Origin: Congeria kusceri
Taxonomy: Eukaryota; Mollusca; Bivalvia; Myida; Dreissenidae
Direction of reading: 5' to 3'
Length of the DNA: 64,000 nt
Assembly (NCBI GenBank): GCA_027627225.1
Contig: JAPFQT010000375.1
Span: 88,001 to 152,000, forward strand
In this document: positions 8,551 to 18,480 of the stretch, piece by piece
Position numbering within the stretch: the first letter of the stretch is position 1
Layout of the letters: each line of letters starts with the position of its first letter
The notes under the pieces: model-generated
Seen by the model: only the letters and a program-made list of their open reading frames with translations
What the model was told of the DNA's origin: nothing
Databases searched by the model: none
Program-made: the position numbers and the translations under genes

Positions 8551-10595
8551 TTTAAACCCTGACTTTCCAACTTTCCGTTCGGAGAATTATTTTTCTTATT
8601 TCGGACCCAATTTTGATACTTTTTGCAATCTTTCTTCATATGTCCGGTTATTTTGCAAAAGTAACAGGTGCCCTTAAAGGTCTTTCTGAAAGGTGTTCTT
8701 TGTTCAGTCGAAGGGTTTAGCTTCACCAGTTTCTCTACTTGTAGAGACAAACTGTGCAGCATTTTTTCAAATACTGCAAGTTTGTCATCAGTATTTGTGG
8801 TTACAACATTTACTGCCCTACTTCGAATCGTCTTGCTAGCATCCACCGCTTGTGTTATGTACTGATAATGTCGTACCAGGTCAACCGCTTCGTGAAGAGA
8901 CTGGGGGCGACCAAAGCAGGCATGTTTCCCTGCCTCTTTGTCATTACAACCTTGGCAGAATTTAGAAATTATTTCCGGTTGAGTAAATTTATCCGGAAAA
9001 TCACGAAATGCAGGCATTGCTAGGGTAAGTACCCTATCGGCCCAATCTTCTAGAGATTCAATTTGGCCCTGGGTGGCTTGTTGGAATTTCGTTCGACTTG
9101 TCTCAGGTAATTCTTTAGAGCCGAATCGACTTTCTAGCTTCTTCATGGTGTCCCTAAACGACAGCCGCTGATCCACCTGTATTCCAATGGTATAGAAGTC
9201 CAAGGCCTTGCCTTCCAAACACCAACCGAGATAATCTCTGCATTCCTCATCTGACCATCGGTTGACAGAGCGGTAGCTTTCGAATTTTTGTTTGAATGAA
9301 AGCCAATTCGAGGACCCATCATACCGTAGATTCTTTGGTAACTTTTTTGGATCCCCCCTCCTCGGTGGTGAACCGTCATCCTCAGAATCCCTTCTTCTTT
9401 GCGGTGATCTGTCAGAGGCATGGGCTGAATTGGTATAATAATACCTGTTGTCTCTCTCATGTCTTGAAGACTGCCTCTGATCATTTTCGTAAGAAGGAGA
9501 TCTAGAATTACAATAAGGTGATCGATGCCTCGTAAGGCTTCGTACACGCTGGCGTCGTACCCGCTGTTGATCATCTTCCCCGTCGGGATCATAGAAACCC
9601 CGCTGGTGTGGACGACTTGGGGATGATACATCCCGCGGTGGATGTCTTAGGGGTGACCTACCCCTCTGTTGATCTAGTCTCTGTATGGTAGGAATAGATC
9701 TTTGATAGGATGCTTCCTTCTCGGGACGACTTGGGACTAGTGTATAACCTTGTGATGATACGCCCCGCTTTGTATCTTGCTCTAAACGAGTTTTAAGTCC
9801 CCGATTTTCTCTACTGCGACCTCTCTGACGATCATTTACATTGGGGTATTCCAATTGGAAGAATGCTGAGCTACTTTCTGTGCCCTTTTCAAACTGCACT
9901 TGTTCTTGTCTGTCAAATGGTGGGTAGGGGTGTTGTTGCTGTTTAACAAAATCCTTTTCTGCATATTCATGTTTATATTCACTATGAAATTTCGGACTGG
10001 ATGTCCTGTAGTTGTCTCTGGATGGATAGATATTACTTCGATAGATCGGCTGTGAATTAATTTGGGTGCCATGTTCAACATCGAAATTCCATTTGGTCAC
10101 GGGAGTCTGAACTGTCCTCGTTTGAATACCCTCAGCTGCTTGCACTTCAGTCTTGACTGGTTCTTCTTGTCTACTATAAGGAATTTTCTTGACACGCGAT
10201 TTGGGTTTTACATCTGTGCGCCTCATTGCTACCAGTTGTGCTATCTCCTGGTCCAGCTCTCGCTGTCTTAATTCCAACAAAGAATGAGAGGTATTCAGAT
10301 CTTGGTCTGCTCTGTTTGATGTCTGTCTGAGGGATGTCAACCCCATTCCCATGTCATTAGGCAGCCCAAGGTATGCCATCGGTGTGCTTCTGTTACCCCC
10401 TCCCTCATTACCTGAAGTGAAATCTACTAGACCAATTAAATTTTTGGAAAGATTTCCCACAATCTGAGAAAACAGGAGTAGATTCAAATCCCCATGTTTT
10501 TGCCTAAAATCAATTATTTGTATTGCTATAGCCTCATCAATACCTGGGAGAGTACACAATTCTTCCACAGTGGCAAAATTAACTTGAACAACCAT
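8505..10595 (-). CDS. Gag protein with N-terminal helix-hairpin-helix and CCHC zinc knuckle
   Basis: 696 codons from the first in-frame ATG at 10595; the open frame extends seven codons upstream without another ATG. N-terminal residues 4-55 read as a ComEA-like helix-hairpin-helix domain (VNFATVEELCTLPGID, then IIDFRQKHGDL), normally a non-specific DNA-binding fold. Residues about 100-125 are a charged helical stretch, 256-413 are Arg/Ser/Pro/Gln-rich with RS dipeptides (RSRSP-like), and about 418-583 form the capsid-like retrotransposon gag core (SNWLSFKQKFESY). A second helix (about 597-627) precedes a CCHC knuckle, CYFCKITGHMKKDC at 644-657, for RNA packaging. It is followed by pol through the frameshift signal. 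Longer than most Gypsy gag proteins because of the N-terminal half. The function of the helix-hairpin-helix here is unknown. Confidence 0.93.
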   Translation of the reverse strand: MVVQVNFATVEELCTLPGIDEAIAIQIIDFRQKHGDLNLLLFSQIVGNLSKNLIGLVDFTSGNEGGGNRSTPMAYLGLPNDMGMGLTSLRQTSNRADQDLNTSHSLLELRQRELDQEIAQLVAMRRTDVKPKSRVKKIPYSRQEEPVKTEVQAAEGIQTRTVQTPVTKWNFDVEHGTQINSQPIYRSNIYPSRDNYRTSSPKFHSEYKHEYAEKDFVKQQQHPYPPFDRQEQVQFEKGTESSSAFFQLEYPNVNDRQRGRSRENRGLKTRLEQDTKRGVSSQGYTLVPSRPEKEASYQRSIPTIQRLDQQRGRSPLRHPPRDVSSPSRPHQRGFYDPDGEDDQQRVRRQRVRSLTRHRSPYCNSRSPSYENDQRQSSRHERDNRYYYTNSAHASDRSPQRRRDSEDDGSPPRRGDPKKLPKNLRYDGSSNWLSFKQKFESYRSVNRWSDEECRDYLGWCLEGKALDFYTIGIQVDQRLSFRDTMKKLESRFGSKELPETSRTKFQQATQGQIESLEDWADRVLTLAMPAFRDFPDKFTQPEIISKFCQGCNDKEAGKHACFGRPQSLHEAVDLVRHYQYITQAVDASKTIRSRAVNVVTTNTDDKLAVFEKMLHSLSLQVEKLVKLNPSTEQRTPFRKTFKGTCYFCKITGHMKKDCKKYQNWVRNKKNNSPNGKLESQGLNFKGQEASSQASCQQ
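8513..8556 (-). promoter_or_regulatory. Programmed -1 ribosomal frameshift signal between gag and pol
   Basis: The heptamer TTTAAAC (minus strand, 8556-8550) lies in gag phase as T TTA AAC, the X XXY YYZ form used for -1 slippage. A 7-nt spacer (8549-8543) is followed by a perfect 7-bp stem, GGCAGGA (8542-8536) pairing with TCCTGCC (8519-8513), enclosing a second GGC/GCC pairing. The gag stop is at 8507-8505, just beyond the stem, and pol is open in exactly the -1 frame. Confidence 0.85.
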
Positions 10596-10668
10596 TTTAA
10601 TAACGTTCAAATTCAAAAATCTATGTTAAAATAATTCAAAAATAATGAAGTGTCAAATACTTTTGACA

Positions 10669-10911
10669 CTACTAGCCCACCATAGAAATGTATACAATAT
10701 TTATGACAACTATGGCCCACCATAGAAGTGTACACAATGCATATGACCACTATGGCCCACCATAGAATCCCCAATTACACTATTGGTTCACCATAGAATT
10801 GCACACAAGGTGTAAGATACTCACAGCCCACCATACAAATCTCCCTTATTTTCATGAAGGGTCACAAATCAGCAAATACCGATAACGATACAGTATTAGC
10901 CCACTTTAGAA
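10669..10911 (-). repeat. Array of short hairpins in the gag leader
   Basis: A motif of about 16 nt recurs five to six times about 30-41 nt apart near 10674, 10710, 10750, 10780, 10826 and, degenerate, 10893. In the two best copies (10710-10725 and 10750-10765) it is a perfect 6-bp hairpin, in RNA sense CUAUGG-UGGG-CCAUAG; the copy at 10780 keeps it with one bulge. The array starts about 75 nt upstream of the gag ATG, the usual place for retroelement packaging or dimerisation signals. That role is inference. Confidence 0.7.
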
Positions 10912-12150
10912 CAAAACGTTACACATCCTAAAGAAATTTTAGTCACATTAAAACACTAAATTTCTGTACACAACTAAAATCTTTCTAGGGAAATATCTCA
11001 GAATAAACACCGTTCAACAGTATAGAAAATTCCCCTTAATTAACAACCGCCTATTTTACATGGACAATAAGACCATATCACAGATTGCTAAAAAATAAAA
11101 TATATGATTATGTACAACTATTTGTACAAATTCCCCCAGACACCATGCGCGATCACTTAAATGAATCCTCTTTATGTGATTGCTGAACGTAAATAGTCTG
11201 CCTAGTCCGTATCTGACAAGTACAGGTGTCTCAGTCCAATAATTAATTACATATAATGTAAACCACTTACTTTAACAATTATTAAACGAAGATACCACAA
11301 GTACCGGATTAATTAATGAACTATTTTGATGTAAACAAATGAACAGTCCATTAACAATTTTTCTTATCAGATAGACCCTCACATTTATAAATTCAACATT
11401 GCTTAAGGAATAATAACTATCTTCAATGACTGTTTAACTGGCTCACTCAAAATATTATCCCTTACTTATACTTTGGTGAATTAGATTAACAACTACCGGA
11501 TGGAAAATATGCCAAAAAATATATACAATTACCCTTTCTATTGGAGAGTTATATTTTGATAACTTCCCTATTTCCCTCTCTATACCTACTGATACCAAAT
11601 GTATAACCGGACTCTTTCCCCAAAAATATGGGTAATCAAGAAATAAACAAAACAATTACCTCCCTTAGATAACTCCCAATAGGTATCAGAAAGTAAACAA
11701 AAATTTTACCTCCCTTGTATAACTCCCCACAAGTGCTTATAAACAACGTTTACACAAAACCACCAACCCGACTGGCATTAGCCAAAAAATTCACCCTGGT
11801 TACTAGTTTTGCGGTTATGACTTCAACAATTGACTTATAAACAGCACATTCAGCACATACCTTATTGCCGTGACAGGGAATTGAGACGAAATGCCCCAGT
11901 GGAGTTGACTGTTTCCAATAGTGTAGACGGTCCTGGACAAAAAAGCCCTAGTTGTTGTCTGCACTCGTCTTTGTCTTCACTGGAAGGAAGGCTCACATCA
12001 AAAACTTTCTCGAGCGAAGGTGTCCACCACGTGACGTTTTTCTCGAAATTTCTAGAACCCAGAAGGCCACCACGTGTTGTCGATTGTTTATTTTTTCAAA
12101 ATTAAATAGCTTTAAAATCCTACAATGTTTCTAATTTAGAGTTCTTTTGA
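10912..12150 (-). other. 5' leader of the retrotransposon, upstream part
   Basis: About 1.24 kb between the primer binding site and the hairpin array, AT-rich, with no coding sequence. Two copies of a CCTCCC(T)TAGATAACTCCC-like phrase lie about 55 bp apart near 11655-11730. The leader is long for this class. Confidence 0.6.
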
Positions 12151-12163
12151 ATCCTCGTCGCCA
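12151..12163 (-). promoter_or_regulatory. Primer binding site, tRNA-Ser(GCU) type
   Basis: Plus strand ATCCTCGTCGCCA, one base from the LTR, equals the 3' end (with CCA) of animal tRNA-Ser(GCU) over 13 nt, so minus-sense TGGCGACGAGGAT can anneal to it. The tRNA sequence is from general knowledge, not a search. Confidence 0.85.
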
Positions 12164-12164
12164 A

Positions 12165-12374
12165 TAAAGTATTTTACAAGAATACTCGAGTCTTTATACA
12201 GTTTAAAACCACCTATTTAATAGTTTAATGTACAGATAAAGTTCAAGTAGCTCTCCGCTCGAAGCCCGCCTTTCGTCTCCCTGCTGTACGCCCCGTCGCG
12301 TCCGACAACACCTTCGGTTACGCCTAAATCCCGTACCCGGCTCGCCCGGTATGAATGACGACCGTTTCACAACA
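12165..12374 (-). repeat. 5' LTR (210 bp)
   Basis: Identical to the 3' LTR. A TATAAA (plus-strand TTTATA, 12193-12198) sits only about 30 bp from the LTR end, which would place a TATA-driven start almost at the primer binding site; the true start may therefore be an upstream initiator. No AATAAA was seen; ATTAAA (minus sense, within CATTAAAC near 12225-12232) is a possible poly(A) signal. Confidence 0.97.
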
Positions 12375-12378
12375 AAAC

Positions 12379-14435
12379 AATACAATAAATGGACCTCCGA
12401 TGGTAAGGCTTTGCATGAAACTACTGTCACCTCATACAGCTGCAAAATGTGATTGTAGCCACAATGAGTTGGGATACAAATTAATCAAACGAGTGGAACA
12501 TCATCAACATGTGACAGAAAATGTCACACAGTCATATCGAGTTTTCGACATTGACGCATAATTAACATTGGTCAATTTGGTGGAACGGAATGTGTTTGTG
12601 TTCATTGTCAACGTTTTATTTGTAAGAAACTGTTACAAATGGAACGTATTACCTGTATGTCAGTTGTTACGTCGAATTCTTTATGTCTGCAACCTTTACT
12701 ATCAAAATGTCCGCCATTGAGGTGTATTTGATTTGGACAACAACAACAACTGCACCACTGAAGAGCAGAACGTGCATTATATCTACAAAAAGGCACTCGC
12801 GATGATATACAGATTATAATTATCTTTTTAAATTACAAATACCTGGTTAAAATTAATTAAAATATCCGTTTTTTTATAAATATCTTCAAATTATTATTTA
12901 TTTATTTGCATCACTGTTTCCAAACGTAATTTTGAAGCTCTTTCAGTACAAAGGATCTGTTTTCGCTATTCAGGCAAACAATAACCCATTAACGAAGGAT
13001 ATGAATTCAACACCATTTTTTAGGACGTTTCGCCCATAAGACGATTCGTCCCACTTGATTTTTCGGCCCCTTGCGCGTTTCCACCAAAAACAATTCGCAG
13101 CTTTTTTACAATTACAGAGTTGCGGTGTCGACTCGAATTGAGCTAGTATATTAAAAGGAATAATAATATAATTTAATTTGAATAATTTTCTTAACTTACT
13201 ACAAATGATTTTAAAATATGAAGAAAAATATGATACGGCTTTATATCGAATTTTGATATTACACCTTTATAATATGTACTACCTTATTGCACAATTATTA
13301 TGTCATAGAGTGTGAATGAATGATGTTGGTTTGTTGACAAGATTATAAAAACAGTATAACACCAAACATGTTGATATAATAGTATTTGTATCTGTGAAAT
13401 AAAAGCTTAATGAAGAACATTTAAAGTACACAAATTTAACTTTATCCACTTATATCTTGACTCTTTACCAGAATGTTGAATATCGATACGCTATAATTAT
13501 TTTATATAGATATACAACAGCTAATGTATATTTAATATCATATCATGACAACGCGTTTTTGGCTTCCATTGTAGAAACCATACCCATGAATGTAAACAGA
13601 TGGAGCTCCCGCAACAAACTGTCGAAATGGTGTGAGATAGTGCATAATACAAAAATGCATTAAATTCATTTTTTTTACAATACACGGGTAGTCAATATTG
13701 GCCAGACAGATCCTTTTTTCTAACAAATTATGCACTTACATTGTCTTTTAAATATTTAAAGTATAATTGCTCGCTGACACAATATTGTGCTGAAAAAAAA
13801 ATAACGGATACTCGTCCGTACAGTAATTGCATCAAAATATTATTTGCACTACATTGATTGCTGACATAACCTTCGATATGGTAGACAACATTAATTGCAC
13901 TTGAGAATAAACATGTTAAATGCTAAGAAACAACGCACGTAGATCACGAAGTTGTCCCCCGTTTTCATAAATCTTCTTAGTAACGACTTGTAAGTACTTG
14001 ATCTAGAAACAGTGAAATTTCCGAAGTCGGCTTGTTGTTGTTATTGTTTTTATTACGAATGCATACGGATAAAGATGAAATTGTCAGCACTCTTGTAATT
14101 CAATCGAGTGTAGGTACCGGTATGTTATCTCTATTTCTATTGCACGCACGTGTTGATTATAATATTTATAAAGTACATCTGTATATTAAACATGTAGCTA
14201 ACCTGCGGCTACACATGGTTTGTTATATCCGGAGACATTTTGTGTTAACGTTGCTTGTAAGCTGTTTGACACTTTCGCCGATGAGTTTTTTCTGCCGTCT
14301 GTTGACAATTATCTAAAACTAATTATGAACGGACTTGCATACAAGTGTTAGGGAAAGTTTAAGATTGTTAAGTACAGTTATCTATCGTGGCAGGGTTGTG
14401 GGCTAGAGCTCTCCGAAATCTTTCTTGTTTATTTA
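12379..14435. other. Right flank of the retrotransposon, no gene seen
   Basis: AT-rich; ORFs are under 100 codons, none recognisable. A short GACGTTTCGCCC/GACGATTCGTCCC phrase near 13022-13052 looks like a piece of a dispersed repeat. Otherwise nothing supported. Confidence 0.55.
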
Positions 14436-14443
14436 TCTGCTTG

Positions 14444-15168
14444 TAGGGGTGTCACGATAATAGAAATCCATATTGCAATATATTGCGACATTTTTCAATT
14501 TATTACGATATTTATTGCGATATATTAAGACCTTTGTATTTGTGTATTTAATTAATCTTAAGCTGATAAAATCGCTATTGACAGCGATATATTTTTTTAC
14601 TCGTTATTACAACCGATATTGATGAAAGGCGCAACAATAGCATCATATAAACAGCAGATATAGAAAAGTAAAACGATTATTAGCAACACTCTCCAACCGT
14701 CTGTCGTTGCTTTCTCTGTATTTTTTTAAAATTATATTACATTCAGAGTGATTTTTATATGTACATGTAATCTATTCATTCTGTATATTTGTTTTGTGCA
14801 TAAACTATATATGTATTGCACTCTTTGTTTTAACTGCAAACAGAGAAAACAGAGAAAACATGTATACCCAAACAGAATATTATTAGTCGCGCGTACAGTC
14901 TATATATAATGGTCTGGCTGTTAACCTTCACCCCTACACAAATATCAACTTTACAAAATGATACTGGCTTTCAATTGTTTATTACTGACATTAAGCATGT
15001 TTTAATTCGGTCATGTTTTGCAATCAACGTTATACTAACAAGAAAAAAAACTTTAAAAATACCAAATAAAAAATGCAGTATATCGGTATGGACATTCATA
15101 TTGCAATATTGTATTGCAGAATCAAATATTGCAATAGACCAATATACCATTATATTGTGACAACCCTA
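14444..15168. mobile_element. hAT-type MITE, 725 bp
   Basis: Termini are TAGGGGTGTCACGATAA on the left and, inverted, TAGGGTTGTCACAATATAA on the right. Both ends are flanked by the perfect 8-bp duplication TCTGCTTG (14436-14443 and 15169-15176), the hAT hallmark. The interior is AT-rich with ATATTGCAATAT motifs near both ends and no transposase ORF, so the element is non-autonomous. Confidence 0.93.
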
Positions 15169-15176
15169 TCTGCTTG

Positions 15177-16490
15177 TCTGTTAGCAACTACACGCATGCA
15201 GACGGGACAAATGAAAAAGATGAACGAACAATAATTGTATTTTAACAATTTATTAAAGTTAATAATAGTGCCATTTGTTGAACATTGCGGCTGTAAACAA
15301 ATGACTTTTACGTTAGTTCATTCTGTGGTGGTGATGGCAGTGGTAGTGGAAGTACTTGAATGGTGGTTTTGTTATTAGCCACCGTCGGATACCCACGACT
15401 AATCAGTCCGTTACACTCCAGCATTAGATGAATGGAGAGGAGCGGAATGGGTCCATAATCCTAAGCATAGTGTTTCAAACACAAATTGTAACGTGGACTT
15501 ATTTCAATCATAAAGGGACAGTTTCACAGTTTGGGGTTGGATTTTTTTTCATCTAAAAATTGAATTTAAAACAGAAAAATATAGAGTATATCAAACCGTG
15601 TTGTTTATTATACGGTTGTGGTCGCAAAACATAATTGTTTATATATTTTGTATGCCTTTTTGCGTAAAAAATTACTAGGGTATGTCTACCGGGTGGCAAA
15701 TTTATATAGAAAATTAACATATTTATTTTAAAGTAGCATCTTTGAAACAATAATATGATAATTCCTGTCTTTGACTGTCCGGCAATTTATGTAACATACA
15801 GCAACACCAACAGTGAGAGTAGCAGGAGCAGTAGCAGCAGCAGCAGCAACCAGTTATACGTCTCATGCACCTTTCCCGTTACATGTTGTCAGCCTAAATT
15901 CCAGTCAAAATCATATTTTAGTAGCTATACATAATGTGAGTGTTGCGCATTTTTATCGAGTGCCCTGGGTTTCATTCCCATATGGCCATCGGCCTCAGAA
16001 GACCTTTTCTTTTGGTTAGTGTAAGAAACGCCGCTCCAGAGGCGACCCTGGGTTCTTTTTTAATGCCCGGTGTAATGCATCTAGTTAGCTGCACCTTGGT
16101 TTAGAACGCCTCATGCAAAGATTATTTAGTAGTTGAGGGTGTAGCGGGGGCTCAAACGTGCGACCCCTGGATTGGAAGGCCAGTGTCTAACAGATGTGTG
16201 TCTTTAATTCATTATAATTGTGCCCTTTTTTACATAATTTTATAACACTTTATCTACATTGGATAATCCTATATCTTATTACTGTCACTGTGCATTATTA
16301 TATGTTCTTAAACAAGCGCTGTATTGTTTAAGCTGGATCATAGAAAGGAAATTGAATGAGCTACACAAATATGTAACACATTATATAAAATGTATTCCAT
16401 CAATAAAATAAAAAAACATATAGTGTGCATGTGTGAATATTTAACACGGCAAAATGTATTACATGTTTTTGAATGACATCAATAATAACA
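15177..16490. other. Intergenic DNA with AGC microsatellite and repeat pieces
   Basis: A compound AGC/AGT microsatellite lies at 15821-15849. The stretch about 15960-16195 looks like a dispersed repeat fragment; its minus strand contains CGTTTGAGCCC, weakly like a tRNA B box. No gene supported. Confidence 0.5.
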
Positions 16491-16498
16491 CCGAAGAG

Positions 16499-17311
16499 AA
16501 ATCATAACAAGGGAGCTCAATCATAAACAGGAGGTCAATCATATCAAGTGAGACCAATCACAAACAGTATATCAATCATAGAAGGGGACATATAAATAAA
16601 ACATGTGATATCAAGTACCACAACGGAGATCAGTCATTACATGCGATATCAATCAAACACGTCATCATTCATTGTAAGGGAGATCGATCAAAACAGGTGG
16701 AGGTCAATCATTACATGCAGATCAAGCATAACAGGTGAGATCAATCGCAGTATAGATCATCACACATAACAGGTGTAGATAAATCGTTACAGCGTGAAGT
16801 ACGAGAACGGTGAAAATCAGGGCATGTATAAGTCGAAAAGCCGTCTATACGTTCGGGACCTGGGGATATCTTCGGAACAAGGGAGAAAATCGTAGCAGAA
16901 AAGATAAATAAATAACAGAGGGGGAGGGGGGCTGAATAGTGACAGAGAAGATGTATCATAACAGGGGAGATACATTAAAACAAGGGAGATAAATTGTACC
17001 AGGGGAGGAAAATAATGCCAAAGAGATGAATCAAATCAGGGATGAGATAACTCATAGCAATTATAGCATGATATATACATCATAACAGGGGAGATAAGTA
17101 GAAACGGGGATCACTCATATAGTTAAAGATCAGTATATATATATATATAAGTGTAAAAAAGTGACCTGAGAAATTATATCATAACAAGGAAAATGAAGCA
17201 TAGCAGAGGAGATCAATCACAACAGGGGAGATCAACCGTAACAGGGGAGATCAATCATAACATGGGAGATAAATAATCACAGGGGATATCAATCATAGCA
17301 AGGGAGATCAA
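16499..17311. repeat. Minisatellite, GGGGAGATCAATCATAAC-type units
   Basis: About 800 bp of degenerate units of 18-25 bp built on GAGATCAATCATAACAGGG, best preserved at about 17205-17311. A short AT run (near 17130) interrupts it. No coding potential. Confidence 0.85.
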
Positions 17312-17405
17312 TATATATATTTGTTGTTCCTTGCATATATGGTTTGTAATCGTAATTATAAATTTATGCTATTTAAATAGTTCTAATTTTTAATGTTTCT
17401 GTACT

Positions 17406-17525
17406 ATGTTTGAAATTCAGCAATAAGCACCCTGATTTTGTATAACTTCCAGTAATTGACCGACGATGTTTGAAATTCAGCAATAAGCACTCTGATTTTG
17501 TATAACTTCCAGTAATTGACCGACG
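17406..17525. repeat. 60-bp tandem duplication
   Basis: 17406-17465 and 17466-17525 differ at only one or two positions (for example CACCCTG against CACTCTG), so the duplication is recent. Confidence 0.9.
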
Positions 17526-18190
17526 GATTGCCAGACTAGCTGCGCGCGCATACGGATGTTCTGATGGGGTTTACATTAACGGTTCCAGGAATGTGTTACG
17601 AATACATGGATCCAGTAATTTGCATTTAAATTCGTCTAATAACTAGAATATGTCTGATTCACGTAAGCATTATACTTCTGCAACGTCAGACGTGGTGCAC
17701 ATTCTTCAAAGTACGAGCTGTGCTAACTCTAGAGGAAAGAACACGTTCAGCAACGCCGGAATCAGCACAAGGGAAGTAACTCATCTGTAACATTATGTTA
17801 ACAACAACTGACTGGATTGTCTACCTTTGTGTAGTGAAATTCGTGCTTTGTCCACCTCGTACATTTTACAAAGCGTGATGAATCTCGATATGGTTGATTA
17901 TGATTACATCATACTTTGTTGCAGCACACAACCCCCGAACTTGCCAAAATAGTAAGTTTTCTAAATTCTTTCCAGTTGTAGTATTTGACATAAACTGATA
18001 AAGTTTTATCAATTCACCTCTAAAATTGTACATGAATCTTAACCATATGAAAAAGCATGAATATCCTGGTGATACCCAAACTTCACAAAGTCATTTAAGT
18101 GAAAAAGTCTTGAGCGGCTGTGGAAGATTGTTCCAGGGTCCTCTGGGAGAGAGGCGGACACTAACCTCGTATCTAAAGAGCTCGCCCCAC
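17526..18190. other. No gene seen
   Basis: Mixed-composition DNA; the phrase GGGAAGTAACTC at about 17771-17782 recurs in several molluscan repeats. Nothing coding supported. Confidence 0.45.
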
Positions 18191-18194
18191 AGCC

Positions 18195-18480
18195 TTTTTA
18201 GCTCGACTTTTTGCAGAAAAGGCAAGCTATTTTACTCGCTTTGGCATCGGCGTTGGCATTCGCTCTAGGTTAAAGTTTTACAGTTAGCTAGTTTTTCAGG
18301 AATGGCTTGTGGGATTTCATTCAAACTTTAAACATTTGTTCCTCATATTAAAATGAGCTTGTAGGTCAAGTTTGGTAACTCTAATTTGAAATTTGTCAAA
18401 ATTATGGGCCATTTTACACTTAGAAATTTTACATATAGGAACGTTGACATTTTACATATAGGAACGTTGACGAGTGACCT
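18195..18480. repeat. Dispersed repeat fragment with 23-bp direct duplication
   Basis: Begins TTTTTAGCTCGACTTTTTGC, continues with a GGCATCGGCGTTGGCAT run, and carries a perfect 23-bp tandem duplication (18426-18448 and 18449-18471, starting ATTTTACATATAGGAACG). The opening resembles a common bivalve repeat, from general knowledge. Confidence 0.5.

Larger units (their letters stand above)
4054..12374 (-). mobile_element. Ty3/Gypsy-type LTR retrotransposon, 8.3 kb, with a captured TatD fragment
   Basis: Complete element read on the minus strand: 5' LTR (12165-12374), primer binding site (12151-12163), leader with hairpins, gag (10595-8505), -1 frameshift site, pol (to 4876), TatD fragment (4916-4659), polypurine tract (4264-4276) and 3' LTR (4054-4263). 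The LTRs are identical over 210 bp by direct reading, and the element is flanked by AAAC at 4050-4053 and 12375-12378 (4-bp duplication, possibly 5 if one A is shared). Domain order PR-RT-RNase H-IN is that of Ty3/Gypsy. The integrase catalytic core is missing, so this copy should not integrate alone; identical LTRs nevertheless imply recent insertion, probably with integrase in trans. A tRNA-Ser primer suggests a Mag-like relative, which is inference. Confidence 0.95.

Noticed and set aside
12203..12561. Short ORFs running through the 5' LTR
   Set aside because: The LTR part is shared by the 3' LTR and neither ORF carries a domain; they are chance frames.
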